Assembly: GCA_963709425.1 (NCBI GenBank)
Contig: CAVPWG010000004.1
Span: 496,001 to 560,000 of the forward strand
Length of the DNA stretch: 64,000 nucleotides
Direction of reading: 5' to 3'
DNA from: JAICJC01 sp963709425
GTDB taxonomy: Bacteria; Actinomycetota; Thermoleophilia; Gaiellales; JAICJC01
Shown here: one piece after another, positions 54,094 through 63,827 of the stretch
Numbering within the stretch: position 1 is the stretch's first letter
How the letters are laid out: the number at the start of each line of letters is the position of its first letter
Made by a program: the position numbers and the translations under genes
The notes under the pieces: generated by a model
Told to the model about the DNA's origin: nothing
What the model saw: the letters and a program-made list of their open reading frames with translations, nothing else
The model's database searches: none

Positions 54094-55443
54094 CTACCCG
54101 CGGTACGAGAGAGAAGTCGCCGTCGGCAGCAGCCGCTCGTAGCCGTAGCCGGTGATGGGCCGGTGGCCGGGCCGCCACAGCTCGGCCGAGTTGTTGTTGT
54201 CGAAGCCCATGGCGACGGTGGCGCCCATGTCGGCCAGGACGCTCGCGAACTTCGGCATCGTGAGGCCGGCGCCGCCCTTGCCGCCGATCAGGATCATCCA
54301 GCCCGAGTTTCCGGAGCGCACCAGCGCCGGACGCCAGCAGCCGCCGCCGCAGTCCCACTGCCACGGGTCGACCGAATCCGGCCGCGAGGAGATCGCCCGC
54401 CCGGCGTGGACGAGCATCGGCTTCCCGCCGGTCACGTCGGAGACGTTGCCCCAGCCGGCATCATCGGTCGCGGTATCGATGGCGGGCGAGGAGCTCTGGG
54501 CCAGCAGCGCGAGCGCAGGCGCCACGATCGGTGCCCGAGTACCAGCCGCGTTGTCCGTTCTCGCGAGGAGCAGCACGCCGCCTGCCGGGACGGTCACGCT
54601 TTCGCCGGGCTGGCACACCAGCGCCGCACATGCCGTCGCCGAGACGGGCATCGAGACCGGCCGACGGTCTGCACCGGGCTCCGTCAGGCGATACGCCACG
54701 ACGGTCTCGCGGCTGTTCGAGCCCTGCGGGTTGCTGTACGGCAGGCTGCCCTGGAGCGCCGTCGCCAGCACGTCGGAGTCGACGACGACCCCAACCGCGT
54801 CGGCCGGGATCCTCACCGCCGCGCCGACGTGGGTGTAGGCCGCGACCTGGTCGCGTCGGATCGCGCTGCTCAGGCCCGAGGGCGCCGGGTTGAACGCGCC
54901 GACCGTGGCGGCGACGCCGCCGGGCAGGCCGAGCTTCATCGGTCGGGCCAGCGGGTGCCCGATGACGAACCGGCCGTCAGGCTTGTAGCCGACCGCGAGC
55001 GAGCCGCTTCCGGCGCGGTAGACCGTGTCGTCCGAAACGAGCAGGCCGCTCGTGATGCTCTGCGTCGGGCTCCAGTTCTTGTAGATCGAGTAGTCGCCGG
55101 TCATCGCCGCCACCATCCCGGGAGGCCCACCGGCCGATGCGAGGTGCGAGATCCGGTGGTCGGTGATCCAGCCGCTCGACTTGTCGTAGGCACCGAGCAG
55201 CGACGAGTGCAGGCCGACGTGCCTGTTCCCCAGCTTCCAGGTCAGCTTGTAGACCTCCTGGGCGCCGAAGACGCCGCGCACCGTGATGCGCGAGTGCACG
55301 AGCGTCACGCCGGGCTTCAGCGTCTTTCGCGAGATCACACGCTTCGTCGTGACCGGGCCGGCCCACGCGACGGTGCCGCTCGACATGACGATGAGGCCCA
55401 CGAGACCGATCGCGAGCACGCGGGAGAAGAGCTTGGATGACAC
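54094..55443 (-). CDS. Secreted NAGPA/phosphodiester-glycosidase-domain protein
   Basis: Seen: 449 aa from GTG 55443 with a clear signal peptide (FSRVLAIGLVGLIVMSSGTVAWA). The body has GMVAAMTGDYSIYKNWSPTQS, TVYRAGSGSLAVGYKPDG, AFNPAPSGLSSAIRRDQVAAYT and the C-terminal SGWMILIGGKGGAGLTMPKFASVLADMGATVAMGFDNNNSAELW, matching the NAGPA domain. Known: relatives release N-acetylglucosamine from phosphodiesters or act on wall polymers. Inferred: acts on cell wall or surface polymer. Led by a structured leader. Confidence 0.85.
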   Translation of the reverse strand: MSSKLFSRVLAIGLVGLIVMSSGTVAWAGPVTTKRVISRKTLKPGVTLVHSRITVRGVFGAQEVYKLTWKLGNRHVGLHSSLLGAYDKSSGWITDHRISHLASAGGPPGMVAAMTGDYSIYKNWSPTQSITSGLLVSDDTVYRAGSGSLAVGYKPDGRFVIGHPLARPMKLGLPGGVAATVGAFNPAPSGLSSAIRRDQVAAYTHVGAAVRIPADAVGVVVDSDVLATALQGSLPYSNPQGSNSRETVVAYRLTEPGADRRPVSMPVSATACAALVCQPGESVTVPAGGVLLLARTDNAAGTRAPIVAPALALLAQSSSPAIDTATDDAGWGNVSDVTGGKPMLVHAGRAISSRPDSVDPWQWDCGGGCWRPALVRSGNSGWMILIGGKGGAGLTMPKFASVLADMGATVAMGFDNNNSAELWRPGHRPITGYGYERLLPTATSLSYRG

Positions 55444-55522
55444 GCCAGGAAACCCCCTGCTGAAGCCGATGCGTACGAGCCTTATCGGCTCGCGGGGGAA
55501 ACCGTCGGCCCCCTTCAGGGGG
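55444..55522 (-). promoter_or_regulatory. Structured leader with alternative hairpins before the NAGPA gene
   Basis: Minus-strand RNA can form CGAGCC-GAUAA-GGCUCG (55476-55492) or instead GCCGAU...AUCGGC (55465-55489); the two share bases and exclude each other. Outer CCCCC (55494-55498) can pair with GGGGG (55453-55457), the ribosome site of the gene. A further hairpin CCCCC-UGAA-GGGGG lies upstream (55509-55522). I match it to no known riboswitch. Confidence 0.45.
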
Positions 55523-55564
55523 AGGGCGCACTACCCGAACCGGTGATCCGGCGATCCGTGAGGA

Positions 55565-57526
<1,962 letters not shown>

Positions 57527-57582
57527 TGCGCGTTTGCCTGCTTCCCCAGGAGACGGTGCGTGGGCATCTCGCCCGCAATAAT

Positions 57583-57598
57583 GCCCGGTAACCCGGGC
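57583..57598. terminator. Small hairpin in the hpt-ftsH gap
   Basis: GCCCGG-TAAC-CCGGGC, in the 153-bp gap between the hpt stop and the ftsH start. Could end hpt transcripts or belong to the ftsH promoter region. No T-run. Confidence 0.3.
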
Positions 57599-57679
57599 TT
57601 GAACCTTACCACGGGGGTTCCGCCAGCCCGGGTATCGGCACCCGCGCGCCGGTTCTGTAGCGCGGCTGGCAAAACGGCC

Positions 57680-58252
57680 TCAGTCGAGCGGCTCGGGGAG
57701 CTTCGACTCGTCGAGGGCAGCGACGTACGGCAGGCTCCGGTAGCGCTCGGCATAGTCGAGCCCGTAGCCGATCGCGAACCGGTTGGCGATCTCGAACCCG
57801 ACGTAGCGGCAGCGGATGTTCGACTTGCGCCTCGCGGGCTTCGTCAAGAGGGCGCAGACCTCGAGGGAGGCGGGCTTTCGGGCCTCGAGGTTGCGGACGA
57901 GATACGAAAGCGTGAGGCCCGAGTCGACGATGTCCTCGACGATCAGCACGTGCCGGCCCTCGATCACCGTGTCGAGGTCCTTCAGGATCCGCACCACGCC
58001 GGACGAGTCGGTCGTGTTGCCGTAGCTGGAGACGGCCATGAAGTCGATCTCGCAGGTGACGGTGATGGTCCGCACGAGGTCGGCGATGAAGAACACGGCG
58101 CCCTTCAGCACGCCGACCAGCACGGGATCGAGTCCGGCGTAGTCGCGCGAGATCTCGGCCCCGAGCTCGAGAACCCGGCCGCGCAGCTCCTCCTCCCCAA
58201 CGAGCACCTCCGCGATCAGCGGGTCGTGCTCGGCCGCGGTCGGGAAGTTCAT
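57680..58252 (-). CDS. hpt: Hypoxanthine phosphoribosyltransferase
   Basis: Seen: 190 aa from ATG 58252. PRPP loop HVLIVEDIVDSGLT (101-114), VLVGVLKGAVFFIADLVR and C-terminal VGFEIANRFAIGYGLDYAERYRSLPYVAAL. Known: salvages hypoxanthine/guanine. Common hpt-ftsH neighbourhood with tilS upstream, seen in many Gram-positives. Confidence 0.96.
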   Translation of the reverse strand: MNFPTAAEHDPLIAEVLVGEEELRGRVLELGAEISRDYAGLDPVLVGVLKGAVFFIADLVRTITVTCEIDFMAVSSYGNTTDSSGVVRILKDLDTVIEGRHVLIVEDIVDSGLTLSYLVRNLEARKPASLEVCALLTKPARRKSNIRCRYVGFEIANRFAIGYGLDYAERYRSLPYVAALDESKLPEPLD

Positions 58253-58281
58253 GGCTCGGCAGGATACCGGCTTCGGGTCGA

Positions 58282-59199
58282 TCATCTTCTGGGCGGGCCG
58301 AAGACGAGCGTGCGGCGATCGCGGCACGCCTCGAGGTCGCGCGCGAGCGAGAGCCTTTCCACGCCGGAGCTGCGGCCGGCGAGATCGACGAGCCGGTCGG
58401 TGAGCGCGCGGGGCAGCCGCAGGGGTCGCCCGGCGGCGCGCTCGGCCGTGGCCCGCAGCACGATCGCCTGCAATGGGCGGGGGAGATCCGCGAGCCGGTC
58501 GAGGTCGAGCCGGTCCGCGACGTGCTCCCCGGCCAGCTCGGTCAGCAGATCGTCGAGCTCGCCGAGCAGGTCCGCCGTCCGCGCGATGTTGACCTCGGCG
58601 CCGGGGTGGACGCGCCGGAGGGCCGGGATGACGTCGTGGCGGATCAGGTTTCGGCGGAGGCTCGTGTCGGTGTTCGTGTCGTCGACCCGCGGGACGAGCC
58701 GCGCCGTCCGGCACCACTCGCGCGTCTCGTCGGCGGTCACGCACAGGAGCGGCCGCGCGATCGCCCCTGACCGGGGGCGCATGGCCGCCAGGGCGCGGAC
58801 GCCCGACGAGCTGACGAGGCGGTAGACGACGGTCTCGGCCTGGTCCGTCAGCGTGTGGCCCGTCGCGATCACGCGGCCAGCGGCGTGCTCGCGGGCGGCG
58901 GCGTAGCGGGCCTCGCGGGCCCGCGCCTCGACGTTCCGGCCGCCCTCGAGGTCGAGAGGCACGACGCTGGCTCCGAGGCCGGCGCAGTACGCGGCGTCGG
59001 CGAGCCCGGCCTCGCCGCGCAGGCCGTGTTCGACGTGCAGCGCCTCGACGGGATGCCCGAGATCGCGCAGGACGCCCCAGAGGCACAGCGAGTCGGCGCC
59101 GCCCGACACCAGGGCGACCACCGGCTCGCCCGGTTCGAGCACACCGTGCTCGGCGACGAATCCGGCTACGCGCTCAACGAGCAGCGAACCGCCGGGCAT
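58282..59199 (-). CDS. tilS: tRNA(Ile)-lysidine synthase
   Basis: Seen: 305 aa from ATG 59199. PP-loop VALVSGGADSLCLWG (28-42, SGGxDS), HVEHGLRGEA, ATGHTLTDQAETVVYRLVSSSG, RPLLCVTADETREWC and NLIRHDVIPALRRVHPGAEVNIART. Known: puts lysidine on C34 of the AUA-reading tRNA-Ile. It lacks a long C-terminal extension. Overlaps the upstream zinc-ribbon gene by 26 nt. Confidence 0.93.
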   Translation of the reverse strand: MPGGSLLVERVAGFVAEHGVLEPGEPVVALVSGGADSLCLWGVLRDLGHPVEALHVEHGLRGEAGLADAAYCAGLGASVVPLDLEGGRNVEARAREARYAAAREHAAGRVIATGHTLTDQAETVVYRLVSSSGVRALAAMRPRSGAIARPLLCVTADETREWCRTARLVPRVDDTNTDTSLRRNLIRHDVIPALRRVHPGAEVNIARTADLLGELDDLLTELAGEHVADRLDLDRLADLPRPLQAIVLRATAERAAGRPLRLPRALTDRLVDLAGRSSGVERLSLARDLEACRDRRTLVFGPPRR

Positions 59200-59701
59200 A
59201 GTTCGTCCCGAGCTCGATGTAGCGCGCGTGCGCCATCTGGGCGGCGTCGTCGTCTCCGGCCGCCCGGGCCCTGTCGATCTCGGCCTGCAGGCCCGCCAGC
59301 CGGTGTTCGAGGCGAAGGCCGAGGACGTCCTCCGGCGTGAGCTCCGACTCGCGACCGAGCAGCCGCAGGGCACGCGGCCGCCAGACATCGCGGAGCCGCG
59401 CCAGCCCCGGGTCGTCGGCGCCCTCGAGCACCTCCCAGCCCCTCGTCGCAAGCGGCCGCACCGCCTCGGCTGCAAAAACGGGGTCAGGCACCAATATTGC
59501 AGGCTCGCCGCCCGGCGCGATCCGCCCGCCGCAGCGGCACGGCTCGAGCAGCGCGGCGACGTCGGCCTCGATGCCGTCGCTTCCGAGCTTGAACCCGTCC
59601 GCGCCGTGCAGCGCCAGCCGGACGAGGCCGACCTCGAGCGTGCGCGAGGCCATGTCGTAGGCAGCGCCGCACGCCTCGCAGTGCCAGGGGTCGGCGGTCA
59701 C
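59174..59701 (-). CDS. Zinc-ribbon-like hypothetical protein
   Basis: Seen: 175 aa from GTG 59701. CEACGAAYDMASRTLEVG near the N-terminus and CRCGG near residue 60 could form a zinc ribbon. GGEPAILVPDPVFAAEAVRPL is encoded across the REP-like repeat copy. C-terminal helix-rich part (LRLEHRLAGLQAEIDRARAAG). GTG overlaps the hydrolase TGA as GTGA. Family not recognised. Its 3' end runs 26 nt into tilS. Confidence 0.6.
   Translation of the reverse strand: MTADPWHCEACGAAYDMASRTLEVGLVRLALHGADGFKLGSDGIEADVAALLEPCRCGGRIAPGGEPAILVPDPVFAAEAVRPLATRGWEVLEGADDPGLARLRDVWRPRALRLLGRESELTPEDVLGLRLEHRLAGLQAEIDRARAAGDDDAAQMAHARYIELGTNYARRFAAR
59471..59500. repeat. REP-like element, copy 2
   Basis: TGCAAAAACGGGGTCAG then GCACCAATATTGC; the first 17 bases equal the copy at 37469. 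Here it lies inside the zinc-ribbon coding sequence, in frame on the minus strand (reads AILVPDPVFAA), so the element has become part of a protein or the protein contains a look-alike. Confidence 0.6.
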
Positions 59702-60516
59702 GCCGGCACCGACGTGCCGACGAACTCCGCCACAGCGACGCCGAACGAGTACGGGGCCTCGATCATCGGCATGTGCCCGACGCCGGGCAGCACGAGCTCC
59801 TCGCCGGCGAGCGCCTCCGCCAGCGCCGGGCCGTTCTCCCAGCCGCTTCTGTCGTGCTCGCCCCAGATGACGAGCGAACGGGCGCGGACGCGCTCGATCA
59901 GCGCCGGCAGGTCGAGTGACGCGAGCGCGGGCAGCACGCCCGGCACGATCGGCGCAGCCTTGGCCGCCCCGCGGAGGAGCCGGCGGGCGGCCGGGACGTC
60001 GAGGCCCTCGGTTCGCGACATGCCGACGAACCAGCCGAAGACCAGCTTGCGCGGGAGGCGGCGGCTGGCCGCAGGCTTCTCCCACAGCCGCTCTGTGGCG
60101 GCGATGGCGCGGTGAAACGGCATGATGAACCGGGCGCGGCGAAGGCTGAACGGCGCCATCCCGACGGGGGACGCAAGCACCATCGCCGCCACCGGCCGCT
60201 CGGCCGCCCAGGTGATCGCAAGCGGCGCTCCGAAGGAGTGGCCGACGACGGCCGGCCGGTCGACGCCGATCTGGTCGATCGCCTCGCCCATGAGCCGCAC
60301 CGCCTCTGTGAACGAGAACGGGTCGAGCACGTCCGAGTCGCCGTGCCCGGGGACGTCGACGGCGATCACGCGGTGCGAGCGCCCCAGCCGCTCGGCGAAG
60401 GGCGCCCAGTAGTCGAGCGAGCCGGTGAGCCCGTGCAGCAGCACCACGGGATCGCCCGCACCCCACTCCGCCACATTGACACGGAGGCCGTCCACCGCGA
60501 GGGTTTGCTCATGCAC
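59698..60516 (-). CDS. Alpha/beta hydrolase
   Basis: Seen: 272 aa. LLHGLTGSLDYWAPF, nucleophile in VVGHSFGAPLAITWA, acidic LVIWGEHDRSGW and catalytic His in LPGVGHMPMIEAP. Known: typical small serine hydrolase. GTG 60516 overlaps the divergent methyltransferase ATG (60511) by 6 nt, so one of the two starts is probably too far upstream. Coupled downstream by GTGA. Substrate unknown. Confidence 0.85.
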   Translation of the reverse strand: MHEQTLAVDGLRVNVAEWGAGDPVVLLHGLTGSLDYWAPFAERLGRSHRVIAVDVPGHGDSDVLDPFSFTEAVRLMGEAIDQIGVDRPAVVGHSFGAPLAITWAAERPVAAMVLASPVGMAPFSLRRARFIMPFHRAIAATERLWEKPAASRRLPRKLVFGWFVGMSRTEGLDVPAARRLLRGAAKAAPIVPGVLPALASLDLPALIERVRARSLVIWGEHDRSGWENGPALAEALAGEELVLPGVGHMPMIEAPYSFGVAVAEFVGTSVPA

Positions 60517-61380
60517 GGCACGGAAACTACCAGCCCCGGGGATGCCGACGAGTACCGTCGGCGCAGCTACAGAAATTGGCAGTCAGCGGCGGCGGGTTGG
60601 GAGCGGGAGCGGGAGGCCGTGCAGGCGGCGCTCGGGCCGCTCACGGACTGGATGCTCGCCCACCTCGCCGCGAAGCCCGGCCAGACCGTCCTCGAGCTCG
60701 GAGCGGGCACCGCCGAGACGGGCCTCGCGGCGGCCCGCCACGTGTCGCCGGGCGGCCGTGTGATCGTGAGCGACCGGTCGAGCGCCATGGTCGCCGCGGC
60801 GGTGCGCCGGGCGGCCGAGCTCGGCCTCTCGAACGTCGAGATGCGGGTGATCGACATCGAGGCGATCGACCTCCCGGACGCGGCCGTGGACGGCGCCCTC
60901 TGCCGGCTCGCGCTTATGCTCGTGCCCGACCCCGCCGTGGCGCTGGCGGAGATCCATCGGGTCGTGCGGCCGGGCGGCCGGCTCGCGGCGACGGTGTGGG
61001 ACACGGTCGACCGAAACCCCTGGGCGCCGGCGCTGTGGGAGGTGCTCGAGGGGATGACCAACCTGCCTCCGGCACGCCCCGGTGGGCCGGGGATGTTCTC
61101 GCTCGCCGAGGCCGGCCGGCTGAGCGCGCTCCTTGCCGGCGCAGGGTTCGGCGACATCCACGTCGAGGGGATCCCGGTCGTCTGGAGGTATCCGGACTTC
61201 GAGACGTACTGGCAGACGCAGTCGGCGCTCAACGGCGCCCTCACCCAGCTCCTGCCGGCGCTCGCCGCCGACGAGCGCGACCGGCTGGCGGCAGCGCTGC
61301 GCGACGCCGTCGAGCGCTTCCGCACCGAGGACGGCTACGCCGCTCCCGGCTCGGCGCTGGGCGTCGTCGCCACCGCGTGA
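60511..61380 (+). CDS. Class I SAM-dependent methyltransferase
   Basis: Seen: 289 aa. TVLELGAGTAETGLAAARHVSPGGRVIVSDRSSAMVAAAVRRA, MRVIDIEAIDLPDAAVDGALCRLALMLVPDPAVALAEIHRVVRPGGRLAATVWD. Known fold: UbiE-like Methyltransf_25. FETYWQTQSALNG lies near the end. Substrate unknown. Divergent overlap of 6 nt with the hydrolase gene means one start is likely internal. Confidence 0.85.
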   Translation: MHGTETTSPGDADEYRRRSYRNWQSAAAGWEREREAVQAALGPLTDWMLAHLAAKPGQTVLELGAGTAETGLAAARHVSPGGRVIVSDRSSAMVAAAVRRAAELGLSNVEMRVIDIEAIDLPDAAVDGALCRLALMLVPDPAVALAEIHRVVRPGGRLAATVWDTVDRNPWAPALWEVLEGMTNLPPARPGGPGMFSLAEAGRLSALLAGAGFGDIHVEGIPVVWRYPDFETYWQTQSALNGALTQLLPALAADERDRLAAALRDAVERFRTEDGYAAPGSALGVVATA

Positions 61381-61400
61381 CGGAGTAGAGTCCCGCCGCC

Positions 61401-62114
61401 GTGCCGATCCACCTGCGCGCAGAGCCGGGCGACTACGCGCCCGCCGTCCTCCTGCCCGGCGACCCGCTCAGGGCCGAGCGGATCGCGCGCGAGTTCATCG
61501 ACGACGCCCGCCAGGTGAACGGCGAGCGCGGCCTTCTGGGGTACACGGGCACCCACCAGGGCCGGCCGGTGTCGGTGCAGGCGACGGGCATGGGATGCCC
61601 GAGCGCCGCCATCGTGATCGAGGAGCTGATCCAGCTCGGCGTGAAGCGGCTGATCCGGGTCGGCACCTGCGGCGGCCTCTCGAGCGCGCTGGCGATGGGC
61701 GACGTCGTCGTCGGCATCTCGGCCGTACCGGCCGACCGCACCGCGCTTCACTACACGGGCGGCGAGGCGCACGCCCCGACAGCGGACTTCGGCGTCACGC
61801 ACGGGATCGTGCACGCGGCCAAGGGGATGGACATCCGGCCGCACGTGGGCCCGATCGTCAGCTCCGACACGTTCTACGATCCCGACCCCGAGCGGCATCG
61901 CCGCTGGGCCGCCCGCGGCGTTCTCGCCGTCGAGATGGAGGCGGCGGTGCTCTTCACCATTGCCGCGCTCCGCGGAGTCGCGGCCGCGTGCGTGCTGGTG
62001 GTCTCCGACCTCGTCGGGGGTGAGGAGTTCGTCCGGATCAGCGACGATGACCTCGCAGTGGCCGTCGAGCGGATGACCCGGCTCGCGCTGGCGGCCGCGG
62101 TGGACGACCATTAG
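61401..62114 (+). CDS. Nucleoside phosphorylase (PNP/UDP family 1)
   Basis: Seen: 237 aa from GTG 61401. VLLPGDPLRAERIAREF, phosphate-binding GTHQGRPVSVQATGMGCPSAAIV, LIRVGTCGGLSSALAMGDVVV and VLAVEMEAAVLF (the nucleoside-binding Glu pair). Known: splits purine nucleosides or uridine by phosphate; the sequence is nearest to the small archaeal/actinobacterial DeoD-like forms, so purine is likely but not certain. The gap to the preceding methyltransferase is 20 bp. Confidence 0.9.
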   Translation: MPIHLRAEPGDYAPAVLLPGDPLRAERIAREFIDDARQVNGERGLLGYTGTHQGRPVSVQATGMGCPSAAIVIEELIQLGVKRLIRVGTCGGLSSALAMGDVVVGISAVPADRTALHYTGGEAHAPTADFGVTHGIVHAAKGMDIRPHVGPIVSSDTFYDPDPERHRRWAARGVLAVEMEAAVLFTIAALRGVAAACVLVVSDLVGGEEFVRISDDDLAVAVERMTRLALAAAVDDH

Positions 62115-62133
62115 CACCACCGCGAGCGGGGTC

Positions 62134-63042
62134 ATGGTCGTGAACCCCGCGTCCGACAACGGCCGCACCGCGCGGCGCTGGCCGGAGATCGCCCGGGCTG
62201 CCGCCGCGCGCGGCCTCGAACTCGACGTGCGCGCCACCGAGGCGCCCGGGCACGCGTCCGAGCTGACGCGGGCCGCGCTGCGCGAGGGCGCAGAGCTGGT
62301 CGTGGCGGTGGGCGGCGACGGCACCGTCTCGGAGGTCGCAAACGGCTTCTTCGACGGCGATGCCCCCGTCAACCCCGAGGCGGAGCTGGCGGTGATCCCG
62401 CGCGGCTCCGGATGTGACTTCGTGAAGACCTTCAGGATCTCGAAACGCGTCGACCGCGCCGTCGAGACGGCCTCGGGCTCCGTCGTGCGCGCGATCGACC
62501 TGGGCCGCGTCCGGTTCACCGACTGGGACGGGCGCCCCGCCGCCCGGATCTTCTGCAACGTGGCAAGCGCCGGCCTGACGGGGGTTGCTGCAGACCGGGT
62601 CAACCGGTCGAACAAGCCGCTCGGGGCCACGATCGCCTTCGCCTGGGGGACGATCGCGACGTTCGTCGGCTACCGCAACAGCAGGTTTCGCGTGCGGATC
62701 GACGGGCGCGAGCTCGACCAGGTCTGCAACAACGTGATCGTCGCCAACTGCCGGTTCTATGCGAGCGGCATGCGGATCATGCCGATGGCCGATCCCGGCG
62801 ACGGCCTTCTCGACGTGCTGGTGTGGGGTGACGTCGGCAGGGCCGACCTGGCTCGAAACCTGCACAGGCTCTACCGCGGCACGCACATCGGCCATCCCAA
62901 GGCCGACATCAGCCGCGCTCGGCGCGTGACGGTCGAGCCCGAGAGGCCGCTCCCGATCGAAGCGGACGGCGAGACGCCCGGCCTCACGCCGATCACGTTC
63001 GAGGTCGTGCCGGCCGCGTTACGGCTGCGCGTACCCGAGTAG
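62134..63042 (+). CDS. Diacylglycerol kinase-family lipid kinase
   Basis: Seen: 302 aa. VVNPASDNGRTARRWPEI at the start, LVVAVGGDGTVSEVANGFF (the GGDGT nucleotide site) and IPRGSGCDFVKTF; C-terminal beta domain with YASGMRIMPMADPGDGLLDVLVWGDV. Known: YegS/DgkB-like kinases phosphorylate diacylglycerol or related lipids at the membrane. Starts 20 bases after the phosphorylase stop. Confidence 0.9.
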   Translation: MVVNPASDNGRTARRWPEIARAAAARGLELDVRATEAPGHASELTRAALREGAELVVAVGGDGTVSEVANGFFDGDAPVNPEAELAVIPRGSGCDFVKTFRISKRVDRAVETASGSVVRAIDLGRVRFTDWDGRPAARIFCNVASAGLTGVAADRVNRSNKPLGATIAFAWGTIATFVGYRNSRFRVRIDGRELDQVCNNVIVANCRFYASGMRIMPMADPGDGLLDVLVWGDVGRADLARNLHRLYRGTHIGHPKADISRARRVTVEPERPLPIEADGETPGLTPITFEVVPAALRLRVPE

Positions 63043-63045
63043 CTG

Positions 63046-63354
63046 CTAGTCGCTGGTCGTCGGCGGCTTCGGAGCCCGCGTCCGCGCGCGCGGCTTGCTC
63101 TCGGGCAGGCGCTTCGCGAGGTCGTTCAGCGCCGCCTCGACGCGATCGAGCGACGCCTGGAGCCGGGCGACATCTTCGCGCGTGGCCACGTGGAGCTGCG
63201 ACACGGCCGCCTGCTGCGCGCGCAGCCGCATGGCCGTGGCCCGCTCCTTGGTGGCGTTCACCACGGAGCTCTGCGACATCTCCTGCTGCACCCGGGCGAC
63301 GGTGTCCTCGGTGGCGCCGGTGATCCGATCCATGATGCTTTTCCGATCATCCAT
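63046..63354 (-). CDS. Small coiled-coil protein
   Basis: Seen: 102 aa from ATG 63354. Long helical run RITGATEDTVARVQQEMSQ to LQASLDRVEAALNDLAKRL (coiled-coil-like heptads), then a basic Pro-rich tail. No family recognised; size and layout recall small envelope or nucleoid-associated helices. Convergent with the lipid kinase, 3 bp apart. Confidence 0.6.
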   Translation of the reverse strand: MDDRKSIMDRITGATEDTVARVQQEMSQSSVVNATKERATAMRLRAQQAAVSQLHVATREDVARLQASLDRVEAALNDLAKRLPESKPRARTRAPKPPTTSD

Positions 63355-63404
63355 TCGCTCAATGTACCAGCGCCCTCGGACGGTTTTCCAGTACCCTGGC
63401 GGGG

Positions 63405-63827
63405 GTGATCTCCGCCGGGGCCCGCCGCACCGTCGTCCGCCTGCGAGTCCGCTTCGGCGAGACCGACGCGATGGGCGTCGCGAATAACGCCGCATACCTG
63501 GCATGGTTCGAGGTCGGCCGCGTCGAGTACCTCCGCGAGCTGGGCCACAGCTACGCCGACGTACATGCCGGCGGGATGGACATGGTCGTCGTCGAGGCCC
63601 ACGCCGAGTACCTGCGGGCGCTGCGGTTCGACGACGAGTTCACGGTCGAGTGCGCCTGCACCGCGGTGCGCGGCGCCAGCTTCACCTTCGGCTACGAGCT
63701 CGTCTGTGAGGGCGAGCCCGCGTGCCGCGGCCACACCCGCCATGCCTGCGTCGACCGCGCCTCGATGCACCCCGTCCGCGTGCCGGCCTGGCTCGGCGAG
63801 GCGGTCAGCGCGGGATCGACCACGTAA
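63405..63827 (+). CDS. Acyl-CoA thioesterase (YbgC/4HBT-like)
   Basis: Seen: 140 aa. VRFGETDAMGVANNAAYLAWFEVGRVEYLRELG with the catalytic Asp (ETDAMG) and the following Asn/Tyr pattern of hot-dog thioesterases. Known: hydrolyses acyl-CoA thioesters. GTG 63405. Its 3' end overlaps the convergent BNR gene by 23 nt. Substrate unknown. Confidence 0.88.
   Translation: MISAGARRTVVRLRVRFGETDAMGVANNAAYLAWFEVGRVEYLRELGHSYADVHAGGMDMVVVEAHAEYLRALRFDDEFTVECACTAVRGASFTFGYELVCEGEPACRGHTRHACVDRASMHPVRVPAWLGEAVSAGSTT

Noticed and set aside
55450..55560. Plus-strand sequence with GGGGGAAACC and CCCGAACC, partly like a c-di-AMP (ydaO-type) riboswitch
   Set aside because: It faces away from the gene it would control; the downstream plus strand is antisense to ftsH. 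Conserved core parts are missing.
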